A DNA stretch of 64,000 nucleotides from UBA9676 sp963837105 (lineage in GTDB: Bacteria > Actinomycetota > Actinomycetes > Streptosporangiales > Streptosporangiaceae), in assembly GCA_963837105.1 (NCBI GenBank), contig CAWIMG010000036.1, positions 434,001 through 498,000 on the forward strand, read 5' to 3'. Shown one piece after another: positions 8,753-16,886 of this stretch. The notes beneath the pieces were generated by a model. That model was not told the DNA's origin. It worked only from the letters and a program-made list of their open reading frames with translations, and did no database searches. The position numbers were made by a program, and so were the translations under genes. Each line of letters starts with the position of its first letter. Within the stretch, counting starts at the first letter, position 1.

Positions 8753-8896
8753 CGCGCTCCCGCAGTCGTTGGATTCGGGGTCGCTGCGGATATCGCGGCT
8801 GACCAGTGAAGTCCTGCCACTGGTCTGCGACGGCGGGGCTCCTGCCCCTAGCCGTACTTTGGGCACCCGCGACACGGTAGAAGCCGCAGACGCGAT

Positions 8897-9218
8897 GTGT
8901 CAGGCGATCTGCGGTCCTGGGGCTGGGCGACTCTGATTATCGGTGCCGTGCAGTTGCTGGCGGCGGCCGGGGTGATGGCGGATAGCCAGCTGGCTCGGTG
9001 TGGCGGTGCTGGGGCTGAACGCCATCGAGATGATGTTCTTCCTGCCCGCGTATCCGCTGTGGGCGCTGGTGATCATCGCCGCGCTGTACGGACTGTGCGC
9101 CTACGGCAGCCGTGCCAACCCGCACGCCGCCTATTGGATCATCACTTCACTGGCCGACGCAGGAACCGTGGTGTCAGCGATGGCCCGTACCACGGCCCGG
9201 ATCCTGGGTGGTGCCTGA
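8897..9218 (+). pseudogene. Disrupted DUF7144-type small membrane protein
   Basis: Two adjacent frames together give a DUF7144-like C-terminal half: GDLRSWGWATLIIGAVQLLA in frame one (from 8897), then GLNAIEMMFFLPAYPLWALV in another frame (from 9000). The family normally has further N-terminal membrane helices, and these are absent. At the join the sequence runs CTCGGTGTGGCGGTG, whereas family members carry a few extra residues (RWVG-like). A small deletion of about 8 bp between short CGGTG repeats would explain this. It is therefore both truncated and out of frame, and probably a genuine pseudogene. Confidence 0.5.
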
Positions 9219-9409
9219 AATGGAAGGAGGCCTTGCGGCGCTTCATCCGGGACAAAGATCCGTCACCTGACCGATGTCTCTCACTGTGATTTGCAGAAGC
9301 ATTTATCGCGCAAGGACGCTACTGAAGCGTCTACGGATTGACAGATCTCGCCCGCGAGGATCCGCGAAAGGCCTGCGACCTCCCGGAGCAGATCAGAACT
9401 GGTCTGGCA

Positions 9410-9826
9410 ATGGACACGTTGACACCGACCCGCCCGATGGTGCAGCGCTCGCGCCGTATCCCGCTCATAGCAGAGCCCGCTGCGGCGGCCGAAGCCCGCC
9501 GCCAGGTTCAAGCAGCCATCTCGGCATGGGATGCGCCCGTAGACCGGTCCGTAGCCGTCCTGCTGACCAGCGAACTAGTGACCAACGCTCTGCAGCACGA
9601 GGCGGGCGATACCGTCTTGCTCGTCATTAGCTGCTGCGGTGACGAGTTGCGCGTCTGTGTCCAGGACACCTCGCGCGCCGTCCCGGTTCTAGTCGAAGCA
9701 TGCAACGACGCGGAGTCTGGCCGGGGACTCATGCTGACGACCAAGCTTTCCACCGACTGGGGTTATTACCGAACCTCTGCGGGCAAAGCGGTGTATTTCA
9801 TGCTCGCGTTCGAAGCCGATCCTTAA
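9410..9826 (+). CDS. RsbW-like ATP-binding regulatory protein (HATPase_c_2)
   Basis: A protein of about 138 residues from ATG 9410 (an in-frame TTG at 9338 is possible). It has the GHKL fold of anti-sigma factor kinases: an N box LLTSELVTNALQH, a shortened G1 region VCVQDTSRAVPVL and a G2 box ESGRGLML. In Streptomyces-type actinobacteria such small stand-alone ATPases act as serine kinases/anti-sigma or anti-anti-sigma switch proteins in the cytoplasm. No sigma factor or STAS antagonist gene is adjacent, so the partner is unknown. Some codons are less GC-rich than upstream genes. Confidence 0.8.
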   Translation: MDTLTPTRPMVQRSRRIPLIAEPAAAAEARRQVQAAISAWDAPVDRSVAVLLTSELVTNALQHEAGDTVLLVISCCGDELRVCVQDTSRAVPVLVEACNDAESGRGLMLTTKLSTDWGYYRTSAGKAVYFMLAFEADP

Positions 9827-9858
9827 CGAGATCGGAGCCGCAGCCCGCAGGCCGATCC

Positions 9859-9912
9859 CAGGGCGTGTCCGGTGAATCGTGGCCCCCCGGCGAGATCACC
9901 GGGCACGCCCTG
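9859..9912. terminator. Long hairpin between convergent genes
   Basis: CAGGGCGTGTCCGGTGAATC (9859-9878) pairs with its near-perfect complement at 9894-9912, with one mismatch and one bulge and a loop of about 15 nt. It lies between the converging RsbW-like and LuxR-type genes and probably ends transcription from the left. No T-run follows, as is usual in actinobacteria. Confidence 0.6.
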
Positions 9913-9920
9913 TGCGGCAG

Positions 9921-9958
9921 CCCTGCGCACCATCACCGGGAGGTGATGGTGCGCAGGG
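9921..9958. terminator. Perfect 17-bp hairpin overlapping the LuxR-type gene end
   Basis: CCCTGCGCACCATCACC (9921-9937), loop GGGA, then its exact complement (9942-9958). The last codons and stop of the LuxR-type gene lie inside the stem. It is the strongest local inverted repeat seen in this part of the window and follows another long hairpin after an 8-bp gap. It probably acts as a terminator for the minus-strand gene. Confidence 0.6.
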
Positions 9959-12770
9959 TAATTTCGCGGGCAATGTCAATACGCGAGTTCATGTCGAGTT
10001 TCTTAAGAATATGGGAAACATGGGTTGAAACAGTCCGTCGGGATAGCAGCAGCTTGGCCGCGATCTCCGGATTGGAGAGTCCCGCCCCCACTAGGCCAGC
10101 GATCCTTAGCTCGGTTGGAGTCAGACTGTCCCAGCCGCTTTGTGCCTTCCGGTGTTTCGTGTGTGGGCCGCGTCGTATGCCATGTGCCCGGAAATTGGCC
10201 TGCAGGCGTGCGACATCAGCGGTGGCACCGATAGATGTGTAAATCTCCACCGCACGGGTGAAGGCGTCACGCGCCTGACTACGCTCTCCGACTTGGACTG
10301 AGGCCTCAGCGGCCGCCTCCAATGCGGCGGCGGACAGCAGCGGTCGGCTGGCCGCTTGATAGTGTTCAGCGGCGATCAGCAGTGCGGCGACGTCGTCCGC
10401 CAGAATGCCGCGACAGTAGAGGTCATTCGCCTGCCGATGCGGGATCTCCGATTTTGCAGCCAAAGTAGCCGCGTGACCTGCCAGAGTCGCCGCGGTTCCG
10501 AGATCGCCGGTTTGTCTGGCCAGTCGGACGCCATAGGCCAGCAGGTCTTCGATCTCATCGAGTTCCTCTGCTTGGGCAGTCGCTCCGCCTATCAGTGTTG
10601 CTAGCGCTGCTGACATTGAACCGGCCTGTTCAAGGTCCATGCTTCGGGCGAGTGCTAGTCGGCCAACGATTCGCTTTCCGCAGCGCTTGGCGTGTGGGAT
10701 AGCGGCAGCCAGATGCCTGCGCGCCAAGGTGATATCGCCACGGTGGAAGCAGATCACGGCAGCGATGCCGAGGTCACAGCAAGCCGCAGTAGGCTCCTTC
10801 AGATTTTCGGGTAGGACTTGCACCTCGGCCAAGGCAGCCGACCAACTTCCGGTGTCGAAGAGTAGTTGGCCCAAGGCGCTGTGCGCTTGCACCAGCCGAA
10901 TCACGGTTCCCGCAGAGTCTGCGAGTTGGCGTGCCTCCCATGCTGTGGCTAATGCCTCTTTATAGCGGTCGAGGTTGCCGAGTGTGATTGCCTTATTTAT
11001 CTGGAGCAGTAGCCGTAGATCGGTCAGTGCAGGATCAGCCTGAGTTACAGTCAGCGCCTGGTCAAACAGCGATAGTGATTCGGCCACTTCCCCCCGCACC
11101 GCGGTCACGATAGTCAGCACGTGCAGCGCCCAGCCTGTCGCCCAGCTGTCGCCGGCCTCCGATGCCGCCGCTAGCGCGGCCGTCGCGACCTGGCCCGCCT
11201 TCTCCGCCTCACCGAGACTGTCGTGAGCTCGCGCCGCGAGGACCAGCAGCCAGGCACGGTGCCGAATCGAGGTTCCCGGGGCGTCCAGCGCCTGGTCAAG
11301 CGTGGCAAGACATTCTGCGAATTCACCGACTCGGATGCGGCACTGTGCCAGCGTCCAGTGCAGATGAACGCGCAGATCAGCCTCCGTCGTCGAGGCAAGT
11401 GCTTGGTTGGCCACCTTCTCGGCTCCGGCGGCATCGCCGACTCTGTAGAGGGCGTCGGCAAGACGGGCCATAAGAAATGCCTGCTGGGCAGAGCCATCGG
11501 AAGAACTAGCGACTGCCTGGCGGAGGAGATCGGTTGCCACTTGGGGCGCCTGGCCAACCAGCACATCTGCGATCTGCGTAAGCCAGTTCAGAATCCATTC
11601 ATCCACATACTCGTTGAGGGTGGCGGGCTCGCTCAAGGCCTGCAGCAACTGACGAGCAACCCGAACTACGGGTGCACCGGCTTCAGCGAGGGAGCGCGCG
11701 GCATCGCGGTGCCAGGCGGAGCGTACAGGGGCCGGGATCTCGCCATACAGCGCCGAGCGGATCATCCAGTGCCGAAACCCTAGGCTGTGACCCGATTCAG
11801 CTAGCACGCCAGCTGCGCATGCCTCATCCACTGCAGGGACAAGGTCAGCCACGCCACGGCCCAGCACAATCGCCAGGTCTGGAACCGAGAAGTCCACACC
11901 GAGCAGGGCTGCCGCTCGAAGAACCTCGCGTACTGGCCGGGACACAAAGCCCAGGCGGTCCGCGATGGCTGCGGACAGTGAGCCAGGCACAGAACCTTCA
12001 GTCAGCTCAGCGACCCCGGCGGCGGTAATGGTCAGCCGGGAGCTACGCGCGAGTGCCGCGACCAGTTCGGTGATGTAGAGCGGATTGCCCGCCGCCCCGT
12101 CGGCGAGTCGCAGCAGCCTGTCATCCGGCTGACCGCCGGCCAGAGTAGCCACCAGTTCGGCTACGGCCGTTTCACTGAGCCCGGCAAGGCGCAGCCGTGC
12201 GGAACGGCCCACCACTCGCTGCAGTGCCAGCAGTTCACCCCGCTGCGGGACTGGGCGCATTGTCCCGATCAGTAGCAGTGGCGCCTGCCTTGCTGATCTT
12301 GCTAGCCGCCCCAAGAGTGCGATGCTGGCCTGATCAGCCCACTGGAGATCATCGATGATCAGGACGGTAGGCACCAGTGCACACTGCTCGGCAATAAGCG
12401 CCAGCAACTGCTCCCCAAGTGCGGCCGACACGTCAGTGCCCCGGTCGGGGGTGCTCTCCCCGCGCATGAGCTGGACGATCGAGTTTCTGCGCGGGTTCTC
12501 GGAGGGCTCGCGTATTTGAAAACTCTCTAGCAACGGCAGCAGCGGTAACGCTTGTCCCAATTCGTCACCTGCACCCCAGAAGACATGACATCTAGTTTCT
12601 GCAGCCTTTGCTAGGGCTGCGCGCACCAGTGTGGACTTGCCGATCCCAGGCTCCCCCTCGATCAGCACTACACTGCCATGACCTTTGGCTATCTTCTGTA
12701 TGAGCTCGGCCAGCATGGCAACCTCGCTGTCGCGGCCGACCAGCGTACCGGCCCGGGTCGTGATAGGCAC
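9933..12770 (-). CDS. Large LuxR-family regulator with N-terminal AAA ATPase (LAL type)
   Basis: A 945-residue protein. Near the N-terminus it has LVGRDSEVAMLAEL, a Walker A motif GEPGIGKSTLV (about residues 40-50) and a Walker B motif VLIIDDLQWADQ. The middle 600 residues are TPR-like helical repeats. The C-terminus is a LuxR helix-turn-helix (LTPTELRIAGLVGAGLSNPE, then SRRTVSTHVSHILKKL). LAL proteins are ATP-dependent, ligand-responsive activators, often of secondary metabolism or sugar use. It starts at GTG 12770 with GGGAGG about 13 bases upstream. Codon use is less GC-biased than in flanking genes. No target operon is obvious. Confidence 0.92.
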   Translation of the reverse strand: MPITTRAGTLVGRDSEVAMLAELIQKIAKGHGSVVLIEGEPGIGKSTLVRAALAKAAETRCHVFWGAGDELGQALPLLPLLESFQIREPSENPRRNSIVQLMRGESTPDRGTDVSAALGEQLLALIAEQCALVPTVLIIDDLQWADQASIALLGRLARSARQAPLLLIGTMRPVPQRGELLALQRVVGRSARLRLAGLSETAVAELVATLAGGQPDDRLLRLADGAAGNPLYITELVAALARSSRLTITAAGVAELTEGSVPGSLSAAIADRLGFVSRPVREVLRAAALLGVDFSVPDLAIVLGRGVADLVPAVDEACAAGVLAESGHSLGFRHWMIRSALYGEIPAPVRSAWHRDAARSLAEAGAPVVRVARQLLQALSEPATLNEYVDEWILNWLTQIADVLVGQAPQVATDLLRQAVASSSDGSAQQAFLMARLADALYRVGDAAGAEKVANQALASTTEADLRVHLHWTLAQCRIRVGEFAECLATLDQALDAPGTSIRHRAWLLVLAARAHDSLGEAEKAGQVATAALAAASEAGDSWATGWALHVLTIVTAVRGEVAESLSLFDQALTVTQADPALTDLRLLLQINKAITLGNLDRYKEALATAWEARQLADSAGTVIRLVQAHSALGQLLFDTGSWSAALAEVQVLPENLKEPTAACCDLGIAAVICFHRGDITLARRHLAAAIPHAKRCGKRIVGRLALARSMDLEQAGSMSAALATLIGGATAQAEELDEIEDLLAYGVRLARQTGDLGTAATLAGHAATLAAKSEIPHRQANDLYCRGILADDVAALLIAAEHYQAASRPLLSAAALEAAAEASVQVGERSQARDAFTRAVEIYTSIGATADVARLQANFRAHGIRRGPHTKHRKAQSGWDSLTPTELRIAGLVGAGLSNPEIAAKLLLSRRTVSTHVSHILKKLDMNSRIDIAREITLRTITSR

Positions 12771-12907
12771 GGAGCGAACTTTACCTCCCAGGGCCCGTAT
12801 AGGACAAGTGCCATTTTTCGGACATCACGGTTACATCGGGAAATTTGCCTTCTTCGAGAATCAATTAGTGTTCAGTATGTGCGGGCAGTTGAATCAGTCC
12901 CAGTCAC

Positions 12908-12933
12908 GCACATTTGCTTGCTCGGAAATGTGC
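12908..12933. promoter_or_regulatory. Inverted repeat GCACATTT-N10-AAATGTGC
   Basis: Two perfect 8-bp arms separated by 10 bp, an operator-like arrangement with one helical turn plus between arm centres. It is 138 bp upstream of the LAL regulator start in an AT-richer stretch. The cognate regulator is unknown; autoregulation by the LAL protein is possible. Confidence 0.35.
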
Positions 12934-13149
12934 CACGCCTGGAATGTATAGCTGTGTTAGTCCGCCTGTGAGCCACCCAACATTTCCGGTCGGCACGGAC
13001 CAATTTGACCCGGAACCGGCTATCTGGCCGGGACCGCGATGTCGGAGGGCTTACTCCCCTGGCAACTTGCGCTCAAGGAGCCAACGCAGTGACTGCTTCC
13101 TGTCCGCCCAGTAGGTGATATGCCTGGGATTGCCTCCCAGCCTCGGTAA

Positions 13150-13180
13150 GGCCGGGCCACCTATGGTGGGTGGCCCGGCC
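13150..13180. terminator. 12-bp perfect hairpin
   Basis: GGCCGGGCCACC (13150-13161), a 7-nt loop, then GGTGGCCCGGCC (13169-13180). There is no T-run. It lies 3' of the small gene at 13239-13505 on the minus strand and probably terminates that transcript. Confidence 0.6.
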
Positions 13181-13238
13181 TGCTCTGCTGGCACTATGAG
13201 ATGGTGCCGCCTCACCTGAACGTCTGGGTAATGCTGAG

Positions 13239-13505
13239 CTAATACATCCAGGCGGGACCGATGATGTGACGAGGCCCGAACAGGCTGGAACTCACTGTCG
13301 GTGGGGTATTTCCCAGCGGATGATGCGGATCGACGTGGCCCGGAAATGTCGCTGCTCCGACGCCGAGGCAGCCGAACACAAGCGCCGCAGTGAGAATTCC
13401 GCGCGCAGCCCAGGTCGGAGGATCGGCTTGTGGGGTCCCGCGGAGGCCACGAACAGGAGTGGTTCGTGTCGGGGATATGAAATCTAGTATCTGCCGATTC
13501 TTCAT
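13239..13505 (-). CDS. Small hypothetical single-pass membrane protein
   Basis: An 88-residue frame from ATG 13505, preceded by AAAGGA at good spacing. It has a basic N-terminus (about 30 residues) and one hydrophobic segment (ILTAALVFGCLGVGAATF, about residues 37-54). A polar tail follows, ending SSSLFGPRHIIGPAWMY. No family is recognised. A strong hairpin follows the gene, which supports a real transcript. Composition is less GC-rich than in surrounding genes. Confidence 0.45.
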   Translation of the reverse strand: MKNRQILDFISPTRTTPVRGLRGTPQADPPTWAARGILTAALVFGCLGVGAATFPGHVDPHHPLGNTPPTVSSSLFGPRHIIGPAWMY

Positions 13506-13518
13506 CGAAGTAATCCTT

Positions 13519-13716
13519 TCATTGGTGACCTTGAGCGGAGAACTGAGAAGCTCTTTTGAGTAAATTGACTACATCATTGCTTACCTCCTTCGTGTGGCAT
13601 TTGAATGATTCTGGCCCCGACGCATTAGTCTTTGCCGATATTGACAGGAATGCCACCAGTTGCCGAACCTCTACTGCTACTCGGTGCCAATTGGGCTGGC
13701 GCCTGGCTGACTCCAC
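13519..13716 (-). CDS. Possible small hypothetical protein
   Basis: A 65-residue frame from GTG 13716 that ends 14 bases before the small membrane protein gene, so the two could be co-translated. It has no recognised domain and moderately low GC3. A GAAGGAGG sequence inside it (13583-13591) is followed by ATG ATG TAG and so starts nothing longer. The evidence is weak. Confidence 0.2.
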   Translation of the reverse strand: MESARRQPNWHRVAVEVRQLVAFLSISAKTNASGPESFKCHTKEVSNDVVNLLKRASQFSAQGHQ

Positions 13717-13764
13717 AACAGTTGACCGGGTCCAGCCGTCTTAACGCGAAGCTGTGGTCCTGCA

Positions 13765-14466
13765 TCAGTGGCTGATGCTGCGGTGGTCGTTGCGTCCGTT
13801 CATGAGTTCGGGGAGTGGGTCCGCGTCCTTGCGCTCCCACTCCTCGATTCCCCGCAGGATGCCTTCGGTGTACGCACGCAGGTGGGCTCGGTAAACGTCG
13901 CTATAGGTCCGCAGATATGCGAGTTCGGCCTGTGCGGCCCGTCGCTCGACGTCAGTCTGCAGGGGTGCTGGGAGGTTCAGCTTCGACATCGCCGCCTCGC
14001 GTGCTTGGGCGTGGGCGTCCTCCAGGATCATGTCCGAGTGCTGCTGCGCCTCTTGCATGATCTGGTCACGGCGCAGCCTGGCTTCTTCAGTGACCCGACT
14101 GCTGTAGGCGTGGGCATCGGCTACGTAGCGGTCGGCAGTCAATTGCGCGGCGGAAAGTATCCTCACCGCGTGTGCGTGCGCATCTGCCTCGCCGAACAAC
14201 ACCGCCTGCGGCTCGCCGTTGGCTCCTTCGGCGAGGATTCGCCGCCGCAGCCGTTGGACTTCCTGCCACAAAGATGACCGGTCGTTCACTAACCTCACGA
14301 ACTCGGCGTGCACCTCGCGCAGAAAATCTCTGACCGGCTCCTCCTCGTAACCCCGACGGCCGAGCCGCGTCACCGGGAACGTCACAGTCTGAAGTTCCTC
14401 GGGAGACATCCGGTCCTGCTCGTCGAACCATGCTTTGGCCCATTGCGTAGTCAAGGCTCGCTCCAC
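13765..14466 (-). CDS. DivIVA-domain coiled-coil protein
   Basis: A protein of about 233 residues. TVTFPVTRLGRRGYEEEPVR and DFLREVHAEFVRLVND near the N-terminus match the DivIVA membrane-binding/dimer domain. The rest is an Ala/Glu/Gln/Arg coiled coil, including EEARLRRDQIMQEAQQHSDM. DivIVA relatives (Wag31-like) organise polar growth or scaffold septal proteins. The GTG at 14466 has a GAGGA site and overlaps the flavohemoglobin gene by 16 bp; ATG 14409, with AGGA, is an alternative giving 214 residues. Coupling to a flavohemoglobin gene is unusual. Confidence 0.8.
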   Translation of the reverse strand: MERALTTQWAKAWFDEQDRMSPEELQTVTFPVTRLGRRGYEEEPVRDFLREVHAEFVRLVNDRSSLWQEVQRLRRRILAEGANGEPQAVLFGEADAHAHAVRILSAAQLTADRYVADAHAYSSRVTEEARLRRDQIMQEAQQHSDMILEDAHAQAREAAMSKLNLPAPLQTDVERRAAQAELAYLRTYSDVYRAHLRAYTEGILRGIEEWERKDADPLPELMNGRNDHRSISH

Positions 14467-15593
14467 CCGAAATCCTCGATATGTATCTGGTCTCGCGCCA
14501 TACCTGCAGCGGTCAGCCTGGCGACGGTTCCCTTGACCATCTCGGTCGGGCCGGCCAGGTATGCGTCGAATTCGGACAAATCGCCCTGACGGGCGACCAC
14601 ATCCGGAAGGTTGCCGATCTCGCCGGTGAACCTGGAGTCGGCTGATACGACTGGTGTGATAGTCAGCCACGGGTGCTGGGCGGCCATCTTCTCGAGGCTG
14701 TCCAGGTCATAGAGTCCGTGAATGTTCCTTGCGCCGAAGAACAGGCGCGCCTGGGGAGGTTGTGCCAGCGACGCCACGTGTTCAAGGATGGCCTTCAGCG
14801 GAGCGAGCCCCGTGCTTCCGGCGACGAGCAGCAGGTCCCGGCTGGGGACGGGTTGGCTGAAAGTAAGAGCACCGACCGCAGGTCCAAGCCTCAACTCGGT
14901 ACCAGCGATCGCGTCGCTGGTCAGCGCCATGCTCACCGCACCGCCATCGATTAGCCGAACGTGGAACTCCAGCAGTCCATCCAGCCGCGGAGCGTTCGCA
15001 ATTGAGTAGTAGCGCCACAGCTTCGGACGGCTTGGGGTCTCAATCGCCACGGATTGCCCCGGCAGGTAGTCCATGCGCGGCTCTGGGCGGACGGACAGCA
15101 CCGAGACGTTGAATGACCTCCGTTCATGAGCCACCACCGTGCCGCGCCACCATGCCGGAAACGACTGCTCATCCGTGCTCGCCGCCGAGGTCATGACGGA
15201 GGCGATGAGCTCGTACGCCGCACTCCAGTCGGCGGCTAGTTCCTGCGTCCAGGTCGGCCCAGAAAGGTGCTTCAGCATCGCTAACAGGCTGGCGCCCACA
15301 GCTTCATAGTGGTCAGCAACTACACCGAACTTTCGGTGGTCCCGGCCTAGCCCTCGCAGGAAGGCGGTGAGTTCCTGGACGTTGTCTACCTGGGAGACGA
15401 TCTTCACGAGCGCATCGACGAGGTGTCCGCGCTGGGCTTCCATCGAGATGGGAAACATATCGCGCATCTCGGGGTGCTTAAGGAACAGGTCAGAGTAGAA
15501 GTAGAGCGGCACCTCATCGCCGTGCAAGGCGACTCGGCTGAAGCTTTCGCGAAGCCGGGCAACGTCCAAAGTCCAGCCTTTCTCCACTGCCAC
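14451..15593 (-). CDS. Flavohemoglobin (globin + FAD/NAD reductase)
   Basis: A 380-residue protein of the Hmp layout. The globin domain (about residues 1-140) has LYFYSDLFLKHPEMRDMFP with the B-helix Tyr, and ADHYEAVGASLL with the likely proximal His. The FAD domain has PGQSVAIET and RYYSIANAP. The NAD domain has LLVAGSTGLAPLKAILEH. Such enzymes turn NO plus O2 into nitrate using NAD(P)H in the cytoplasm. The FAD motif RYYSIAN deviates from the classical RQYSLS, as in type II or actinobacterial forms. It starts at GTG 15593 (GTG 15587 is possible) and its end overlaps the DivIVA-like gene. Confidence 0.9.
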   Translation of the reverse strand: MAVEKGWTLDVARLRESFSRVALHGDEVPLYFYSDLFLKHPEMRDMFPISMEAQRGHLVDALVKIVSQVDNVQELTAFLRGLGRDHRKFGVVADHYEAVGASLLAMLKHLSGPTWTQELAADWSAAYELIASVMTSAASTDEQSFPAWWRGTVVAHERRSFNVSVLSVRPEPRMDYLPGQSVAIETPSRPKLWRYYSIANAPRLDGLLEFHVRLIDGGAVSMALTSDAIAGTELRLGPAVGALTFSQPVPSRDLLLVAGSTGLAPLKAILEHVASLAQPPQARLFFGARNIHGLYDLDSLEKMAAQHPWLTITPVVSADSRFTGEIGNLPDVVARQGDLSEFDAYLAGPTEMVKGTVARLTAAGMARDQIHIEDFGWSEP

Positions 15594-15744
15594 TGGGCTG
15601 GCCGATCCTGGTTCACTGGTGGCTGACCCAAAGGGCCAGGGTCAGTTCCCAACGCTGGACCGGCCGGCAGTTGCGTCACACATGCTGGAACAAGCTGGCT
15701 CGCGAGACATCGGTCAGGTGACGTATATGTGAAGCCCGCCGCGC

Positions 15745-16710
15745 TTACCGGCGGCCGAGGGCCATCAGCGCGAGCAGTTCGTAGCAGATGTGGGCGGCGG
15801 CCACGGTGGTCATCTCGGCGTGGTCGTAAGCAGGCGAGACCTCGACCAGATCGGCGCCCACCAGGTGCGTCCCGGCCAGGCCGCGCAGGATGCCGAGCAT
15901 CTCCCGCGAGGTCAGGCCGCCTGCCTCGGGCGTCCCGGTTCCTGGTGCGTGCGCTGGGTCGAGCACGTCGATATCGATCGAGGCGTACAACGGCCGGTCA
16001 CCGACCCGTTCCCGGATCGCGGTGGCCACGCCGTCGATGCCGAGCCGTTCGACATCCATCGCGCTGACCGTGCGGAAGCCGAGTTCTGCGTCCTCGTCAA
16101 GGTCGCTGGCGGCATACAGCGGCCCGCGGATGCCGATGTGCATGCTGTGGTCCTCCAGGAACAGCCCCTCCTCAGCGGCGCGCCGGAAGGGCGTGCCGTG
16201 GGTGAGCGGTGCCCCGAAGTAGGTCTGCCAGGTGTCCAGGTGCGCGTCGAAGTGGACGAGGGCGACCGGCCCGAACCGCTGCTTGGTCACCCGCAGCAGG
16301 GGATAGGCGATGGTGTGGTCGCCGCCGATCGCGAGCAGGTGACCGGCCCCGGAGAGCAACTCGGCGGCGGCTGCCTCGATCTGGCTGACCGCCTCGGAAA
16401 TGTCGAACGGGTTGCATGCGATGTCGCCCGCGTCCGCGACCTGCTGCTCGCCAAACGGTGCTACCCGCAGCCCGGGATGCCACGGCCGGAGCAGCCGGGA
16501 TCCCTGCCGGACCGCGGCTGGGCCGAACCGGGCGCCTGGCCGGTACGAGGTGCCGCTGTCGAACGGGACACCGACGACGGCCACGTCACAGCGGGTGACC
16601 TCGTCCCGGCGCGGCAGCAGCGCGAAGGTCGGCGGCCCGGCGAAGCGCGGGGTGCGGCTCGCGTCGATGGGGCCGCGCACTCCGCCCGGCTCACTCCCGG
16701 TCTCGGTCAA
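15745..16710 (-). CDS. Agmatinase/guanidinobutyrase-type ureohydrolase
   Basis: A 321-residue arginase-fold enzyme. The dimanganese site motifs are complete: IGGDHTIAYP, HFDAHLDTW and SIDIDVLDPAHAPGTGTPE. The class hydrolyses agmatine, guanidinobutyrate or related guanidino compounds to urea plus an amine. The start is TTG 16710, preceded by GGGAGGGGCGGG; the upstream in-frame start at 16839 lacks support. It is divergent from a PucR regulator and an NCS1 permease gene, suggesting that these three manage uptake and use of a nitrogen-rich compound. The exact substrate cannot be read from the sequence. Confidence 0.9.
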   Translation of the reverse strand: MTETGSEPGGVRGPIDASRTPRFAGPPTFALLPRRDEVTRCDVAVVGVPFDSGTSYRPGARFGPAAVRQGSRLLRPWHPGLRVAPFGEQQVADAGDIACNPFDISEAVSQIEAAAAELLSGAGHLLAIGGDHTIAYPLLRVTKQRFGPVALVHFDAHLDTWQTYFGAPLTHGTPFRRAAEEGLFLEDHSMHIGIRGPLYAASDLDEDAELGFRTVSAMDVERLGIDGVATAIRERVGDRPLYASIDIDVLDPAHAPGTGTPEAGGLTSREMLGILRGLAGTHLVGADLVEVSPAYDHAEMTTVAAAHICYELLALMALGRR

Positions 16711-16748
16711 CCCGCCCCTCCCGGCGTCGGCGATGGCTGAGCCATCCG

Positions 16749-16760
16749 TTATGCATAACG
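16749..16760. promoter_or_regulatory. 12-bp palindrome GTTATGCATAAC
   Basis: A perfect 12-bp palindrome in the 176-bp spacer between the divergent ureohydrolase and PucR genes, 39 bp from the ureohydrolase start. It is AT-rich against the background and is a good candidate operator for the neighbouring PucR-family regulator. Confidence 0.45.
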
Positions 16761-16886
16761 ACTGCGTCGCGCGCCCGTACGGCCCATCCTCGGCCCGGAG
16801 TATCAGAGGATGCCTTCCGGCGGCAATAGTGCCGGGCACAGATCATGCCCTTGATCTTGGTCTCGCCACAACCTACGGTGAGGGTC

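Larger units (their letters stand above)
12771..13238. other. Lower-GC intergenic region without a clear gene
   Basis: About 470 bp upstream of the LAL regulator. Several short open frames exist but none has a coherent protein pattern. The region contains an 8-bp inverted repeat (12908-12933), a small 6-bp stem (12124-type layout at 13124-13140) and a strong hairpin (13150-13180). The AT-rich stretch around 12800-12960 is a likely promoter area for the LAL gene. Confidence 0.5.

Noticed and set aside
13121..13145. Anticodon-arm-like hairpin CTGGG-ATTGCCT-CCCAG
   Set aside because: It has a 5-bp stem and a 7-nt loop with T at the right place, but no D arm, T arm or acceptor stem around it and a pyrimidine after the would-be anticodon. 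It is not a tRNA.
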